A stretch of 64,000 bases of DNA. It comes from JARRKU01 sp963675565 (lineage in GTDB: Bacteria > Desulfobacterota > Desulfobacteria > Desulfobacterales > Desulfosarcinaceae). The translations under genes and the position numbers were made by a program. The DNA lies in the NCBI GenBank assembly GCA_963675565.2, contig CAXXYD010000002.1, forward strand, positions 434,001 through 498,000, given 5' to 3'. A model generated the notes under the pieces. That model ran no database searches, was not told where the DNA came from, and was given only the letters and a program-made list of their open reading frames with translations. Positions 7,621 through 16,645 of this stretch are shown here, piece after piece; the first letter of the stretch is position 1, and every line of letters starts with the position of its first letter.

Positions 7621-10275
7621 CTACTGTCGAAACAGTAGGCTGTGATATTGAAACATTCCCAAAATGTATGTATTTCGGAATATGAATTCATTTGGAGACC
7701 GATTTAGGGCTTCACCCCACTTTTGCTGTACTGATATATTTTGTATTTTTTTTAGTAATTTGATGGCATTTTCTTTGGTTAGTTCATACATGTCCAGGAG
7801 GGCCAAAATAAAGGCTCTATCTTTATCTGGATGGAATGCAAACCTCTTATAGAATAAAGATGTAAATATGTAGCCAATAATATCGGGTTCATTCCATTGT
7901 GTTGCAATTACAGAGCACTTACGATTCAATAAAAAGGCTGATGATAATCCAACTTTCTCATTTGTAAAAAAGTTTTTAAAATAGTTTTTATTTCCAGTTG
8001 TGCCAGTGTTACATCCATTCAAAAAAACTAGCCTAAAATTTAGTTTATGCGCTTCTCTTTGCACGGACTCTAACCAGATGCTATTTTTGCTTGAATCTGT
8101 TGATGTTGAAACAAAAAATGGATCAGTGAAGGAATTTGCTGGAATACTATGAGTTGCTAAATGTAAAATACAGGCCGATTGTACTTGCGTTTCAGAAAAA
8201 TCAACTTTGTCATGCTGAAGGTCAAATTCAATACATTCTTTTCCACCTAACGAATTTTTAATTATATCTTTTTCTGATTCAGCCAACTCTAAACCCTCTT
8301 CGCTGTTATGGACAAAGAGGACACTCTCAAGATTTTTATTTCCTGAAGATTGTTCTTTAATAGTTGGGCATGTTTTAAAAATAAATTCTGACGCCTTTAT
8401 CCGTGAACGAAGTTCGTCGTTCGCTAAAATTAGTGGTAAAATAGGAATGGTTTCTGTTAGGTAATCTGGAACGAAAATTAATTCAGATATTAAACTGTTT
8501 TCTATAGTTTCTATGATTGGATTGAGTGTTGGATTTAAACACTTTTGTAGCTCTATTAGTTCATTGTGAAAGGCACTTCTACTCACATCCCCATGTTGGT
8601 ATTCATATAATGAAGTTAGAAATTTCATTAAGTTTTCTATTGGCATTTCTTTTTTTATATATTTGTCTTCAGTTATCAGAACGAAGACACAAGCTTCTTT
8701 GCATACAAAAGAAAAAAGAAAGCAGGAACCGGACAATATATGCCATTTTACTGTATTAACACCATTTTTAATGGATGCACCTTCAAGTGGCAAAGGATAA
8801 GAGTAAGCTTGACATATTTGGGCTGTTAATTCATTGAACTCCCTCCAAGGAAGGCTATAATCAAATTGCTTCACAACTTCTGGATCCAATTTTTCAGAAT
8901 TTTGTACGTTCCCAAACTCAAAAGGGTCATCATATTTTTCTCGAAAGCCATACATAAATGGCGTACCATAATTGATCAATTTCTCTTTTTGGGTTGACAG
9001 GTTGTTCTTCAACGAAACTGGTACTCTTGAATCTTGCTGAATACTTTCCATCCATTCTAAAGCTGAAAACCAATCAAGTAAGGAATTCGAAGTGCAAAAT
9101 ACAAGCGTATGCAGAATATCTTCAGGAGTGCCTGAATTGTTAATATTTATTAGCATGGATTTTATACGAGAAATGTATTGGTCGCGAACTCCTCTGCGAT
9201 AATGAAGCCTCTGATATTGATCTATCTGATGCTGAATATCGATACATGCTTCTTTTAGGTGGTTAGCACCCTGCCTTGGTTTATCCAAATGGAAGTATGT
9301 TTTTGATAGAACAAGCCTTGCCTCAATGCGTGCTTCGATATCATATTGTTCAAGAGACGCTTCTATTTGTCGAGCCAATTTATCAATTTCCGCTGAATCC
9401 TTTAATTCTCTGCAACATACAAGAAGGTTGATTCGAATTTGGGCATACTGAGCTGTATCAATAAACTCAGAATAGTCATTTATCAATTTTTGATAACTAT
9501 CCCTGGCTGCGACATAATCCCCTTTTCGCAGTTGAACTAAGGCAGCGTTTGATATTAATTGAAAAGGAGGAGTTTCCACAATTGATTCATAATAATCCAA
9601 ACACTTATTAAACTCGGCTTCAGCACAGTCCAAATCGCCTTCAATTAAAGCGACTATACCCTGTGTTTCTAATATTCGAATTTGTGATCTATGCAATTTT
9701 TGAGAAATTGCAATGTCCTGGGCATCATTAATGGCTCGATAAGCGGACTGAAAGGCTGAAACATCTGCAAAATGGGATGCTGCAGCGCACAATGCATCTA
9801 TTGTATCATCATATTGCCCTATGGAATTATAGAAATCCGTTACTATTGTTAAAAAATACGGAGCTTCATCGAGTGGGATTTTATTTGATGTAAAGAGCCT
9901 GAAGACGTTTTGAGATAAAGATTTTCCAGCCATGTGCTGTTTTTTTTCTAAGCAAAATGTGATGCCCTCAAAAAATACAGATTTTGATTTAAGGATGTTA
10001 TTTTGAAATAATGCTGCAAGCATAAGGGTATTATAGTTGTAGGACTGAAGGTAGCCACGCAAATCTCCGGTTTCGAGAGTTGAGAACATAAGAGAATTTA
10101 TTTCGCAGATGCGCTCAACATCCTTTGGATTTCTCTCTACTATCTTTAACAATTCATCGTCAAGCTCATCTATTAAATGAACGGCATCATCCGCCTTCAA
10201 CAGACTACTTAAGTATTTTTTATACTCCTCATCGGTCATACCGATAATTTTTTCAATAGAGATTGGGCTATTCAT
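7621..10275 (-). CDS. TPR-CHAT caspase-like protease (integron cassette)
   Basis: The protein has 884 residues from the ATG at 10275; a TTG four codons upstream is possible. The first 450 or so residues are TPR-like helical repeats (for example YNTLMLAALFQ, AEAEFNKCLDYYES, ARDSYQKLINDYSE). The C-terminal 250 residues are a CHAT domain with the catalytic dyad in ILHLATHS (His709) and FLNGCNTG (Cys755), and a final RKCSVIATQWNEPD strand. CHAT proteases act in bacterial immunity and self-cleavage cascades (Craspase, HetF, gasdermin activation). No gasdermin or CRISPR partner is adjacent. The gene is clearly AT-rich against its host and very long for a cassette gene. Confidence 0.85.
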   Translation of the reverse strand: MNSPISIEKIIGMTDEEYKKYLSSLLKADDAVHLIDELDDELLKIVERNPKDVERICEINSLMFSTLETGDLRGYLQSYNYNTLMLAALFQNNILKSKSVFFEGITFCLEKKQHMAGKSLSQNVFRLFTSNKIPLDEAPYFLTIVTDFYNSIGQYDDTIDALCAAASHFADVSAFQSAYRAINDAQDIAISQKLHRSQIRILETQGIVALIEGDLDCAEAEFNKCLDYYESIVETPPFQLISNAALVQLRKGDYVAARDSYQKLINDYSEFIDTAQYAQIRINLLVCCRELKDSAEIDKLARQIEASLEQYDIEARIEARLVLSKTYFHLDKPRQGANHLKEACIDIQHQIDQYQRLHYRRGVRDQYISRIKSMLININNSGTPEDILHTLVFCTSNSLLDWFSALEWMESIQQDSRVPVSLKNNLSTQKEKLINYGTPFMYGFREKYDDPFEFGNVQNSEKLDPEVVKQFDYSLPWREFNELTAQICQAYSYPLPLEGASIKNGVNTVKWHILSGSCFLFSFVCKEACVFVLITEDKYIKKEMPIENLMKFLTSLYEYQHGDVSRSAFHNELIELQKCLNPTLNPIIETIENSLISELIFVPDYLTETIPILPLILANDELRSRIKASEFIFKTCPTIKEQSSGNKNLESVLFVHNSEEGLELAESEKDIIKNSLGGKECIEFDLQHDKVDFSETQVQSACILHLATHSIPANSFTDPFFVSTSTDSSKNSIWLESVQREAHKLNFRLVFLNGCNTGTTGNKNYFKNFFTNEKVGLSSAFLLNRKCSVIATQWNEPDIIGYIFTSLFYKRFAFHPDKDRAFILALLDMYELTKENAIKLLKKIQNISVQQKWGEALNRSPNEFIFRNTYILGMFQYHSLLFRQ

Positions 10276-10312
10276 TTGGCTTCCCAAGCGTTCAATTCAT
10301 ATCATCGTTTGC

Positions 10313-10362
10313 GCATAACGTATTTCTCAGCCGCGAGGGAACCGAGTCGGCTGAAGAAAATG
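10313..10362 (-). other. attC-like site A (interrupted by an IIC-like intron)
   Basis: The plus strand shows GCATAAC (10313-10319, R' box as GTTATGC on the minus strand). Arms TTTCTCAGCCG and CGGCTGAAGAAAAT follow around a short loop. The outer half continues after the intron at about 12289-12300. If the intron ends at 12288, the joined minus strand reads GCAAATAACATTTTCTTCAG, restoring an AAC core opposite GCATAACG. The pairing is close to complete, so I consider this a real attC of about 60 bases between the CHAT and PD-(D/E)XK cassettes. Confidence 0.65.
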
Positions 10363-12288
10363 GTGTACGCCCGGCATGGGCGTGAACTTATGGGGTGCAA
10401 GTCCCCTATGTGTGAACCCGGTCAAGGTCATCAGGCCTTGATCCAAACATTAGCCGACGGCAAGGGCGGCACCGCGAGGTTCCGTCTGAAGGAAGCCCGA
10501 GTGCAAAGCTGTGAGCCGACGAACAGAAACGTCATACAAGGCCCAGTCTCCGGGTAAGTTAGCACCACATAACAAAGCCCCGGGTTCAGGAGATAGGGTA
10601 AATGCCGCGGTTGTGCAGCGACAGTTCACGTCCTTATCCGGGGAGATCTGGTCGAATGTGGCGTCTGTGGCGGCCATGGAAGTCGGACTGAGGCCCAGCC
10701 TGAAAGGGCTGGAACCGCCACCGAATCCTAAAGCAACCGTAGAAGCGCGATGCGCGGCAACGCGGATCGTTATCGGCCAGAAGTCAGCCGAGGCCATAGT
10801 AGCCCAACGCCTGGAGTAATGTCCAGGACATGGCAAAGGGCCAAACACTAACAGCGGCAAGGAGCCTTCCATGAACTCGCACAATGCATCGAAACCGCCC
10901 GGTGGAGCAGGTGTGCGGCGTGTCAGGAAACCGCCCGAGCCAAATGATCACCAGCTTGAACAGGTTTTGTCCCAGCCGAACATGAAAGCGGCCTGGAAAC
11001 GGGTTAAAGCCAACAAAGGCGCTGCCGGCGTCGATAATATGGCTATCGACCGGTTCCCAGGATTTGCCCGCAAAAGCTGGAACAAAATCTATGATGCTCT
11101 ATTAGCAGGCAACTACCAACCCAAGCCGGTCAAACGCGTGGAGATCCCCAAACCCACAGGCGGTCTGCGCCCTTTGGGCATTCCCACCGTGACCGATCGG
11201 CTGATCCAGCAAGCCATTGCCCAGGTGCTGGTGCCGATCTTTGATCCGGACTTTTCCGATTGCAGCTACGGGTTCCGGCCCAACCGGTCGGCCCATGATG
11301 CGGTGCGAAAGGTTCAGTCCTACATCAAAGAAGGCTACCGATGGGCCGTGGACATGGACCTTGAAAAGTTCTTTGATACGGTCAACCATGACGTGCTCAT
11401 GCACCGGGTGGCCCGCAAGGTCCGTGACAAGCGGCTGCTCAAACTCATCGGCAAGTACCTGCGTGCCGGGGCGATGGTCAACGGTCGCCTGGAAAAGACC
11501 CGTAAGGGGGTTCCCCAGGCAGGTCCGCTGTCGCCGCTTTTGGCTAACATCGTTCTCGATGACCTGGACAAAGAGCTTGAACGCCGGGGACATCGCTTTG
11601 TGCGCTACGCCGATGACTTTCTCATTTTGGTGAAAAGTCAGCGGGCAGGTGAACGGGTGATGACCTCGATCAAGCGCTTTATCGAGCGCAAGCTCAAACT
11701 CAAGGTCAACATGGCCAAAAGCAAGGTCGCCAAGATAGATAAAACCAACTTTCTTGGCTTTACCTTCAAAGCCGGTAAAATCCGCTGGTCCGATGCGGCT
11801 TTAAAAGAGTTCAAACGCCGCATCCGAAAGCTGACCGGCAGAAGTTGGTTTGTCTCCATGGAGTACCGACTCGGAAAGATTGCCAAATATCTTCGCGGTT
11901 GGATGAATTACTTTGGCATATCGCATTACTATCGACCGATACCTGAAATCGATCACTGGCTGCGAAGACGGGTGCGTATGTGCTATTGGAAGCAGTGGCG
12001 CTACGCCCGCACCAAGGTGCGTAATCTTCTCAAGCTTGGCACCTTCAAGAGAACTGCCATACTGACGGCTATTAGCCGAAAGGGACCATGGCATCTATCG
12101 CGAACACTGGCAACCCAAACCGGCATGACCAACCAGTGGCTTGCAGATCAAGGGTTATTGTCTGTCAAAGAGCTGTGGGTGAACATTCACTACCCGGCTA
12201 CGGCCCGGTAGGCTTAGTGAAACGCCCAGTGCGGACCCGCATGCTGGGTGTTGTGGGGGCCGGGGGAGAAAAACCTCCGGCTACCCGA
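10363..12288 (+). mobile_element. group II intron, IIC-like, inserted in an attC arm
   Basis: The 5' end is GTGTACGCCCGGCATGGGCG, a typical group II start, followed by about 500 bases of structured leader. A reverse transcriptase gene comes next. The 3' end has a domain V-like hairpin (CGCCCAGTGCGGACCCGC, GCTGGGTG), then a domain VI hairpin (GGCCGGGGGAG, CTCCGGC) ending CTACCCGAT. The exact end is 12288 or 12289. It lies on the strand opposite to the cassettes and splits the R'' arm of site A, the behaviour known for IIC-attC introns. The class is inferred from the encoded protein and target. Confidence 0.8.
10871..12211 (+). CDS. ltrA: group IIC-type intron reverse transcriptase/maturase
   Basis: The 446-residue protein has KRVKANKGAAGVDNM, GGLRPLGIPTVTDRLIQQA, the first catalytic Asp block AVDMDLEKFFDTVNHD (about 159-174), GVPQAGPLSPLLANIVLDDL (213-232) and YADD (246-249). 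The usual PQGG reads PQAG here. The C-terminus (RRRVRMCYWKQWR, TKVRNLLKLG, LSRTLATQ, HYP) is what I associate with bacterial class C introns that use terminators or attC hairpins as targets. No endonuclease domain is seen. GGCAAGGAG lies upstream of the ATG. Confidence 0.9.
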   Translation: MNSHNASKPPGGAGVRRVRKPPEPNDHQLEQVLSQPNMKAAWKRVKANKGAAGVDNMAIDRFPGFARKSWNKIYDALLAGNYQPKPVKRVEIPKPTGGLRPLGIPTVTDRLIQQAIAQVLVPIFDPDFSDCSYGFRPNRSAHDAVRKVQSYIKEGYRWAVDMDLEKFFDTVNHDVLMHRVARKVRDKRLLKLIGKYLRAGAMVNGRLEKTRKGVPQAGPLSPLLANIVLDDLDKELERRGHRFVRYADDFLILVKSQRAGERVMTSIKRFIERKLKLKVNMAKSKVAKIDKTNFLGFTFKAGKIRWSDAALKEFKRRIRKLTGRSWFVSMEYRLGKIAKYLRGWMNYFGISHYYRPIPEIDHWLRRRVRMCYWKQWRYARTKVRNLLKLGTFKRTAILTAISRKGPWHLSRTLATQTGMTNQWLADQGLLSVKELWVNIHYPATAR

Positions 12289-13125
12289 TTATTTGCTCCT
12301 TAGTTCTTCATCCTTAAATTCCACAATTCTATGATAAAATTCCTTAGCTCTTGGCTTATTTATTACCCACTCTGTTTCAATTTTATTATCCACAGGTGGC
12401 CATTCTTTCATTCTAAGAAAAGGCACTGATGGTAATAGCTTAATTGGAAAACTGTATTCTGGGTCTGGATGTAAAATACCAACAACGAGTGATTTGTCCG
12501 CGAAAATGCTTAATAAAAGGATTGCTGAAATACTTCTTCTACAAGACTCTATTGAGCCGTTTTTATAACGAAAGAATACGGAGTTTTTTAAATCCGTTAC
12601 TATATTGACTTTGTCAATTGGCTTATCAATAGGAACTTCGATCTGAGTGTCACTTGTTAGAAATGTTTCAGCACCATGAGGGCCTAAAAGAACATCTGAG
12701 GTAATGTGTTCAGATGTAATAACAAGAATCCTTGGAAAAGCATGACCTGATAGTTGACCTGCTTTGCTTGATGCTTTAGTCCTCAACATTTGTGTAATTA
12801 ACCGAAATGAACCGGCTGAACCATTTTCAGGTATTTCATTTTTCCAACCTGATTGAGAGGCAACTGCTTCTGCCCCAAGACAGGTAACCTCAGAAATGAA
12901 TTCCATTCCATCTATTTTGCATAAAAAGTCAGCTCCACCCTTGCTTATATCTTCAGAAACCAGAACAGTATTAAAAATTGTTCGTAAAATAGAAAATGTA
13001 ACAGCTTCAGATTTCGCACTTTCTAATTGTTTTTTCAGACGACCGCAGTAGCTTTGAAAGTGGCTGGGGTACTTAACTTCCAAAAATAGTTTATAGCTTT
13101 CTATGATTTCTTTCGTTGAAGACAT
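12289..13125 (-). CDS. PD-(D/E)XK nuclease-like cassette protein
   Basis: I prefer the ATG at 13125 (MSSTKEIIESYKLF) over one 57 bases upstream; the protein is then 278 residues. The stretch GGADFLCKIDGMEFISEVT (Asp66, Glu79-Val-Thr81) resembles the core of PD-(D/E)XK nucleases, with the usual Lys replaced by Thr. No other domain is recognised. The gene is AT-rich, lies between attC sites A and B, and its TAA stop falls in the attC R'' arm at the intron junction, as is common for cassette genes. Activity is uncertain; it could be an inactive DNA-binding relative. Confidence 0.55.
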   Translation of the reverse strand: MSSTKEIIESYKLFLEVKYPSHFQSYCGRLKKQLESAKSEAVTFSILRTIFNTVLVSEDISKGGADFLCKIDGMEFISEVTCLGAEAVASQSGWKNEIPENGSAGSFRLITQMLRTKASSKAGQLSGHAFPRILVITSEHITSDVLLGPHGAETFLTSDTQIEVPIDKPIDKVNIVTDLKNSVFFRYKNGSIESCRRSISAILLLSIFADKSLVVGILHPDPEYSFPIKLLPSVPFLRMKEWPPVDNKIETEWVINKPRAKEFYHRIVEFKDEELRSK

Positions 13126-13160
13126 AAAGTATCCATTAAATATATGACAAATAACGCTTC

Positions 13161-13275
13161 GCATAACCTGAACCCAAAGCATATAAGGCTACCGAAAAAC
13201 CTACGTTCAATGCTGAAATGGTAAAATGATAAAAACGCCCCGCTTTGGGTTTCAGAGTTTATGCGGTTGTTAGCC
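13161..13275 (-). other. attC site B (complete, about 115 bp)
   Basis: This intact imperfect palindrome has R'' GGCTAAC (plus GTTAGCC, 13269-13275) and R' GTTATGC (plus GCATAAC, 13161-13167). The inner arms are CTGAACCCAAAGC (13168-13180) and GCTTTGGGTTTCAG (13242-13255), differing by one bulged base. It lies 13 bases after the Mrr-like gene stop and about 36 bases before the next cassette gene, as expected. The length and loop resemble the long VCR-type attC sites of sedentary integrons. Confidence 0.8.
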
Positions 13276-13287
13276 AGTTTCTAATGT

Positions 13288-14331
13288 TTATTCCGGAGCA
13301 GAGGTAGCTGCCTTGGGATTCTTTAGCTTTCGAGCCGCGTTCCAGATCATCCCCTGGACCATTGTTTCTGCACGCTCGAGTGTCTTTGCCCGCCGGTTTG
13401 GCTCACTGACTGTTGCCCGTTCAAGATAATTGAAGTATGCGAGATGGGAACGATTACAGACATCTTCGGACGACTCCCCATCATCTCGTGTCTTGTCTTT
13501 CCAGACAAGTGTAATCCAGAACACCAAGTCTTGGTCTGGATGTGCGGCCTTGACTTCACCGATTGTCTGTTTGAATGACTGCCCCTGTTGATTTACGGTC
13601 AACGAAATTGACGGCCCTGTCGAAGTGCCCAGATCAGCAAAATTCGTCCATTTCAGGGAAACACCCAATAGCTCTTGAACTGCGTCGACGCAATTTTCAA
13701 CTGTAAGTTCAGGCGAGAACGGGATCTCCAGCTCTACTGGAGTCCAATTGTTCTTTAAAGTTATTACGAATTTACCCTTCGATATCGCGTCGGCATACTG
13801 TGTCACATATTTATCGAAGTAGCGAGCTTTACGGAAAGCTTCAATAACCTGTTCTTCAGTAACTGTGACGCGAAAATCAAATCGCTCTCGAACACGTTCA
13901 AAATATTTTTCGCAGAGATCATTCCAGTATTCTGGGCCAAGGAAATCGATGTTGTCAGCAGGAATGTCAAGGCCCGCAGCCTCCGAAATAATTGTCTTAA
14001 CTGCGGTTCCAGTGTAGTTTGCATTGGTGGCGAATTTGTAATGCTTCCAATCTATCTCAGGGCGAGCCTTATGGGCTGCCTTTAGTGATTTAACACTTTC
14101 TGTAGCGGATAGCGAACCAAACGTGCCTCGTTCGTCACTCTTGCATTGAATCGCCGTTTTCGCGGGGCGCCTTAAAATGTCGATGCCACTATCGGGTGCG
14201 TTCAGACGCTGCAATCCCGTGATGCCGTGCTCCGCTGCAAGCAAGTCGTAGCATAGCGCTTCCCATGCTTTACCGAAGCTTGTTTCCGGATGTGTTACTT
14301 TCAAGAATTCAGCTGAAAAAGAATAACGCAT
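13288..14331 (-). CDS. Mrr-like restriction nuclease (integron cassette)
   Basis: The 347-residue protein starts with a restriction-endonuclease-like domain: FGKAWEALCYDLL (Glu24), APDSGIDIL (Asp51) and the catalytic AIQCKSD (Gln62-x-Lys64), the Mrr variant of PD-(D/E)XK. Residues about 150-345 form a second domain I do not recognise, possibly substrate recognition or oligomerisation. CCAGGAGATACA precedes the ATG. It sits between attC sites B and C, so it is the only gene of its cassette. Mrr enzymes cut modified DNA and restrict phage; that role is inferred here. Confidence 0.7.
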   Translation of the reverse strand: MRYSFSAEFLKVTHPETSFGKAWEALCYDLLAAEHGITGLQRLNAPDSGIDILRRPAKTAIQCKSDERGTFGSLSATESVKSLKAAHKARPEIDWKHYKFATNANYTGTAVKTIISEAAGLDIPADNIDFLGPEYWNDLCEKYFERVRERFDFRVTVTEEQVIEAFRKARYFDKYVTQYADAISKGKFVITLKNNWTPVELEIPFSPELTVENCVDAVQELLGVSLKWTNFADLGTSTGPSISLTVNQQGQSFKQTIGEVKAAHPDQDLVFWITLVWKDKTRDDGESSEDVCNRSHLAYFNYLERATVSEPNRRAKTLERAETMVQGMIWNAARKLKNPKAATSAPE

Positions 14332-14341
14332 TGTATCTCCT

Positions 14342-14386
14342 GGCTAACGCCGCTAATCAGCCGCGCGGTTTTTTTGCGTCGGCTTC
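14342..14386 (-). other. attC site C, 3' part (interrupted by group II intron copy 2)
   Basis: The minus strand after the intron reads GCCGACGC, a run of A, then GCGCGGCTGATTAGCGGC and the R' box GTTAGCC (plus GGCTAAC, 14342-14348). Joined to the outer half (ACCTAACAGGGCTAATT, 16630-16644), the two arms pair over more than 20 positions with few mismatches. This makes a classic attC of about 60 bases. The Mrr cassette gene starts 11 bases after R'. Confidence 0.8.
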
Positions 14387-16629
14387 CGGGTAAAGGCACC
14401 GGTTGCCCGGCGCCCTCCCCACAGATCCGGACGTGAAGATTTCCCTCATCCGGTTCCTCGGTTTCAGCCCTTTTTACCAGGCCGTCAACCAATCAGGCGA
14501 CACCCCGATTGGCGCATAACTTTGCTGCCCTGCAAGTCCTCAGATATTGTGAACTATTCGGGGAAGCGGCAGGGGGTAGTTCTTGAGCATTCTTTTAAAT
14601 TTCTCGTGACTAATGCGTCCATCCCTGTGGCGCTCTCCGAGCCAGCGTTTCCACGCTTTTGCAGCGTATTCGTACACCACCTCCAGCACCTTATAATTGC
14701 CCCGCACCCCAAAATACTGGTAAAACCCCCGAAGTTTGCTGCATAGCATCTCATGCTGCTTTTCCATGGGATCATGCCGATTTTCCTTGCACCAGTTCCA
14801 CAACATCCGCATAAAGCGATTTCGCCGTTTGCGGGCGGTTTGTTTCTTTATCACCCAGTTGCCCTTGAGACTTTTGCCCCAATAAAAGGTAAACCCCAGA
14901 TAGTAAAAGGTTCCCCTTGATTTGCCTCCCTGCGACGGCTTGCCAAATGGTATCAATTGGGTTTTTTCCGGATGTAGTTCCAGCTTGTATCGGTTGAACC
15001 TCTTGGGCAGCACCTCCATCAGTCGTTCCGCGTCCGATTCTAACTGGAACCCCATGATAAAATCATCGGCAAAACGTATAAGGAAACCCTTGCCCTTCAA
15101 TCTCGGTAGCACCTCTTTGACATACCAGTCGTCAAGCACATAGTGCAGGAATATGTTACTGAGCGCCGGTGAGATCACCCCGCCCTGGGGAGTTCCCTTC
15201 TCAGGATAAATGACTTCTCCGCCTTCAGACACACCGGCATTTAACCACTTGCCGATGAGACGGTGGATGCCGCCATCGCTTACCCTAAGCTTGATTGTCT
15301 CCCGCAGCAATTTGTGGTCGATGTTGTCGAATAGTCCCGTGATATCCGCACTCAATATCCAGTTGACGTTCAGTTGGTAACACGTTTCACGTAGCTCGGC
15401 CAGCGCCTGGTGCTGGCTGTGGCCGGATCGAAATCCGTGCGAAAATCCATGGAAGATCGGTTCGTAGACTGCACCCAATAGATTTACCACCGCCTTCTGA
15501 ACAATCTTGTCCTCCAGCGCGGTTATGCCTATGGGGCGCTTCTTGCCGTCCTCCTTGTCAAGCCAGATGCGCTTGACCGGTGATGCAACGTACTGACCTC
15601 TACGCAGCCGTTGATATAGATTATAGAGGTTTTCTTCAAGGTCCTTGGCGTACTGCCTTGCCGTCACCTTGTCTACACCGGTGGATTCATTCTTGCGCAG
15701 TTGACGAAACGATTTTCTCAGCAAGGACAGATCGATCCTGTGCGCCAGAGACGTAAACACCATGTCCGGCTCTGCCTGTGCCAGTTGCTCAATGCGTACA
15801 AGCGAGCACTCGCCCACCAGCAGTGGGGCCCTGTCCTGTGTTCCGCTGTCTGAACATTTGCTGGAATTGCGCGCGACCTGCGCCGCAATTCCCTGGTTGT
15901 CCGTTGATATGGTTTGTGATCTCTGAGTATCTCCCATAGTTCCTACCAGAGAAACGTTATGCCCGGCTTCACCTTCCCTGCAGTGGGTCGCTTGGGCCTT
16001 GCTTCCCCACCTTTCCGTCCGTACCTACCGGACTTCGGTACTATGATCCGCTAAGACTTCCGAATGCTTGTCCCGGGTTTGTTCGCTTCTGGCTATCCGC
16101 CCCCGGTACCCTGCCTGTCCCGGCAGGGCCACATTCGGATCTCCCCAGTTTCCGAGCGACCCCTGTGAGAACATGCCCTGGTCTCAGACCCCGATGGTGA
16201 CCTGTGCACTTGCCATAACGTATACAGGTCTGCTGCCTTCCGCCAAATTCAGAGCGTCGGCTTTCCCCGCACGTGGCGGATTATCCAGTTGGACCACCAT
16301 TATACATTTTTCGGGGCTCAATACAGAGCCTGCAATCTTGCTCCATCCAGCTCCGGACTCCCGTTGCCGGTTCTGCCCGTGGATTTCGCTAATGAGCTGT
16401 TGGCTAAACTTTGCTCATGTGGGACTTTCGCGGATCAACCGCTCACTGCCGAAGCAAGCTCCGCTGTGAGTCTTACTGTTCAATCCTTTCTCCTCAGTGC
16501 CAGGGCAAGCCCTGCAATGAGGTGCATAGCTTCATTGCGCTATGTGCGATCACCCACTGGGTAACAGTATCGAATTTCACCTACCTTTCAGTAGCGTCCC
16601 AACGATTCGGACTTTCCTGGGCGCGAGAA
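14384..16629 (-). mobile_element. group II intron, copy 2 (about 2.25 kb)
   Basis: The sequence is the same as copy 1 at 5287-7532, including the domain V/VI region at its low-coordinate end and the CTCGCGCCCAGG start at its high-coordinate end. Here the flanks are unmistakable attC arms, about ten bases inside the R'' box. The two copies show no divergence that I can see, so at least one insertion is recent. Together they form direct repeats that could recombine and release 9.1 kb. Confidence 0.85.
14540..15937 (-). CDS. ltrA: group II intron reverse transcriptase/maturase, copy 2
   Basis: The protein is identical in sequence to the copy encoded at 5443-6840 (465 residues, FADD at 289-292, GTPQGGVISP block, no HNH domain). 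The reading frame is intact, so either copy could support splicing and mobility of both introns. It lies inside the intron that interrupts attC site C, downstream of the two-gene membrane cassette. Confidence 0.9.
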   Translation of the reverse strand: MGDTQRSQTISTDNQGIAAQVARNSSKCSDSGTQDRAPLLVGECSLVRIEQLAQAEPDMVFTSLAHRIDLSLLRKSFRQLRKNESTGVDKVTARQYAKDLEENLYNLYQRLRRGQYVASPVKRIWLDKEDGKKRPIGITALEDKIVQKAVVNLLGAVYEPIFHGFSHGFRSGHSQHQALAELRETCYQLNVNWILSADITGLFDNIDHKLLRETIKLRVSDGGIHRLIGKWLNAGVSEGGEVIYPEKGTPQGGVISPALSNIFLHYVLDDWYVKEVLPRLKGKGFLIRFADDFIMGFQLESDAERLMEVLPKRFNRYKLELHPEKTQLIPFGKPSQGGKSRGTFYYLGFTFYWGKSLKGNWVIKKQTARKRRNRFMRMLWNWCKENRHDPMEKQHEMLCSKLRGFYQYFGVRGNYKVLEVVYEYAAKAWKRWLGERHRDGRISHEKFKRMLKNYPLPLPRIVHNI

Positions 16630-16644
16630 TTAGCCCTGTTAGGT
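16630..16644 (-). other. attC site C, 5' part (R'' box)
   Basis: The minus strand reads ACCTAAC (16638-16644), which fits RYYYAAC exactly, then AGGGCTAA up to the intron. The stop codon of the preceding cassette gene (16646-16648) lies one base before the box. Confidence 0.75.
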
Positions 16645-16645
16645 G

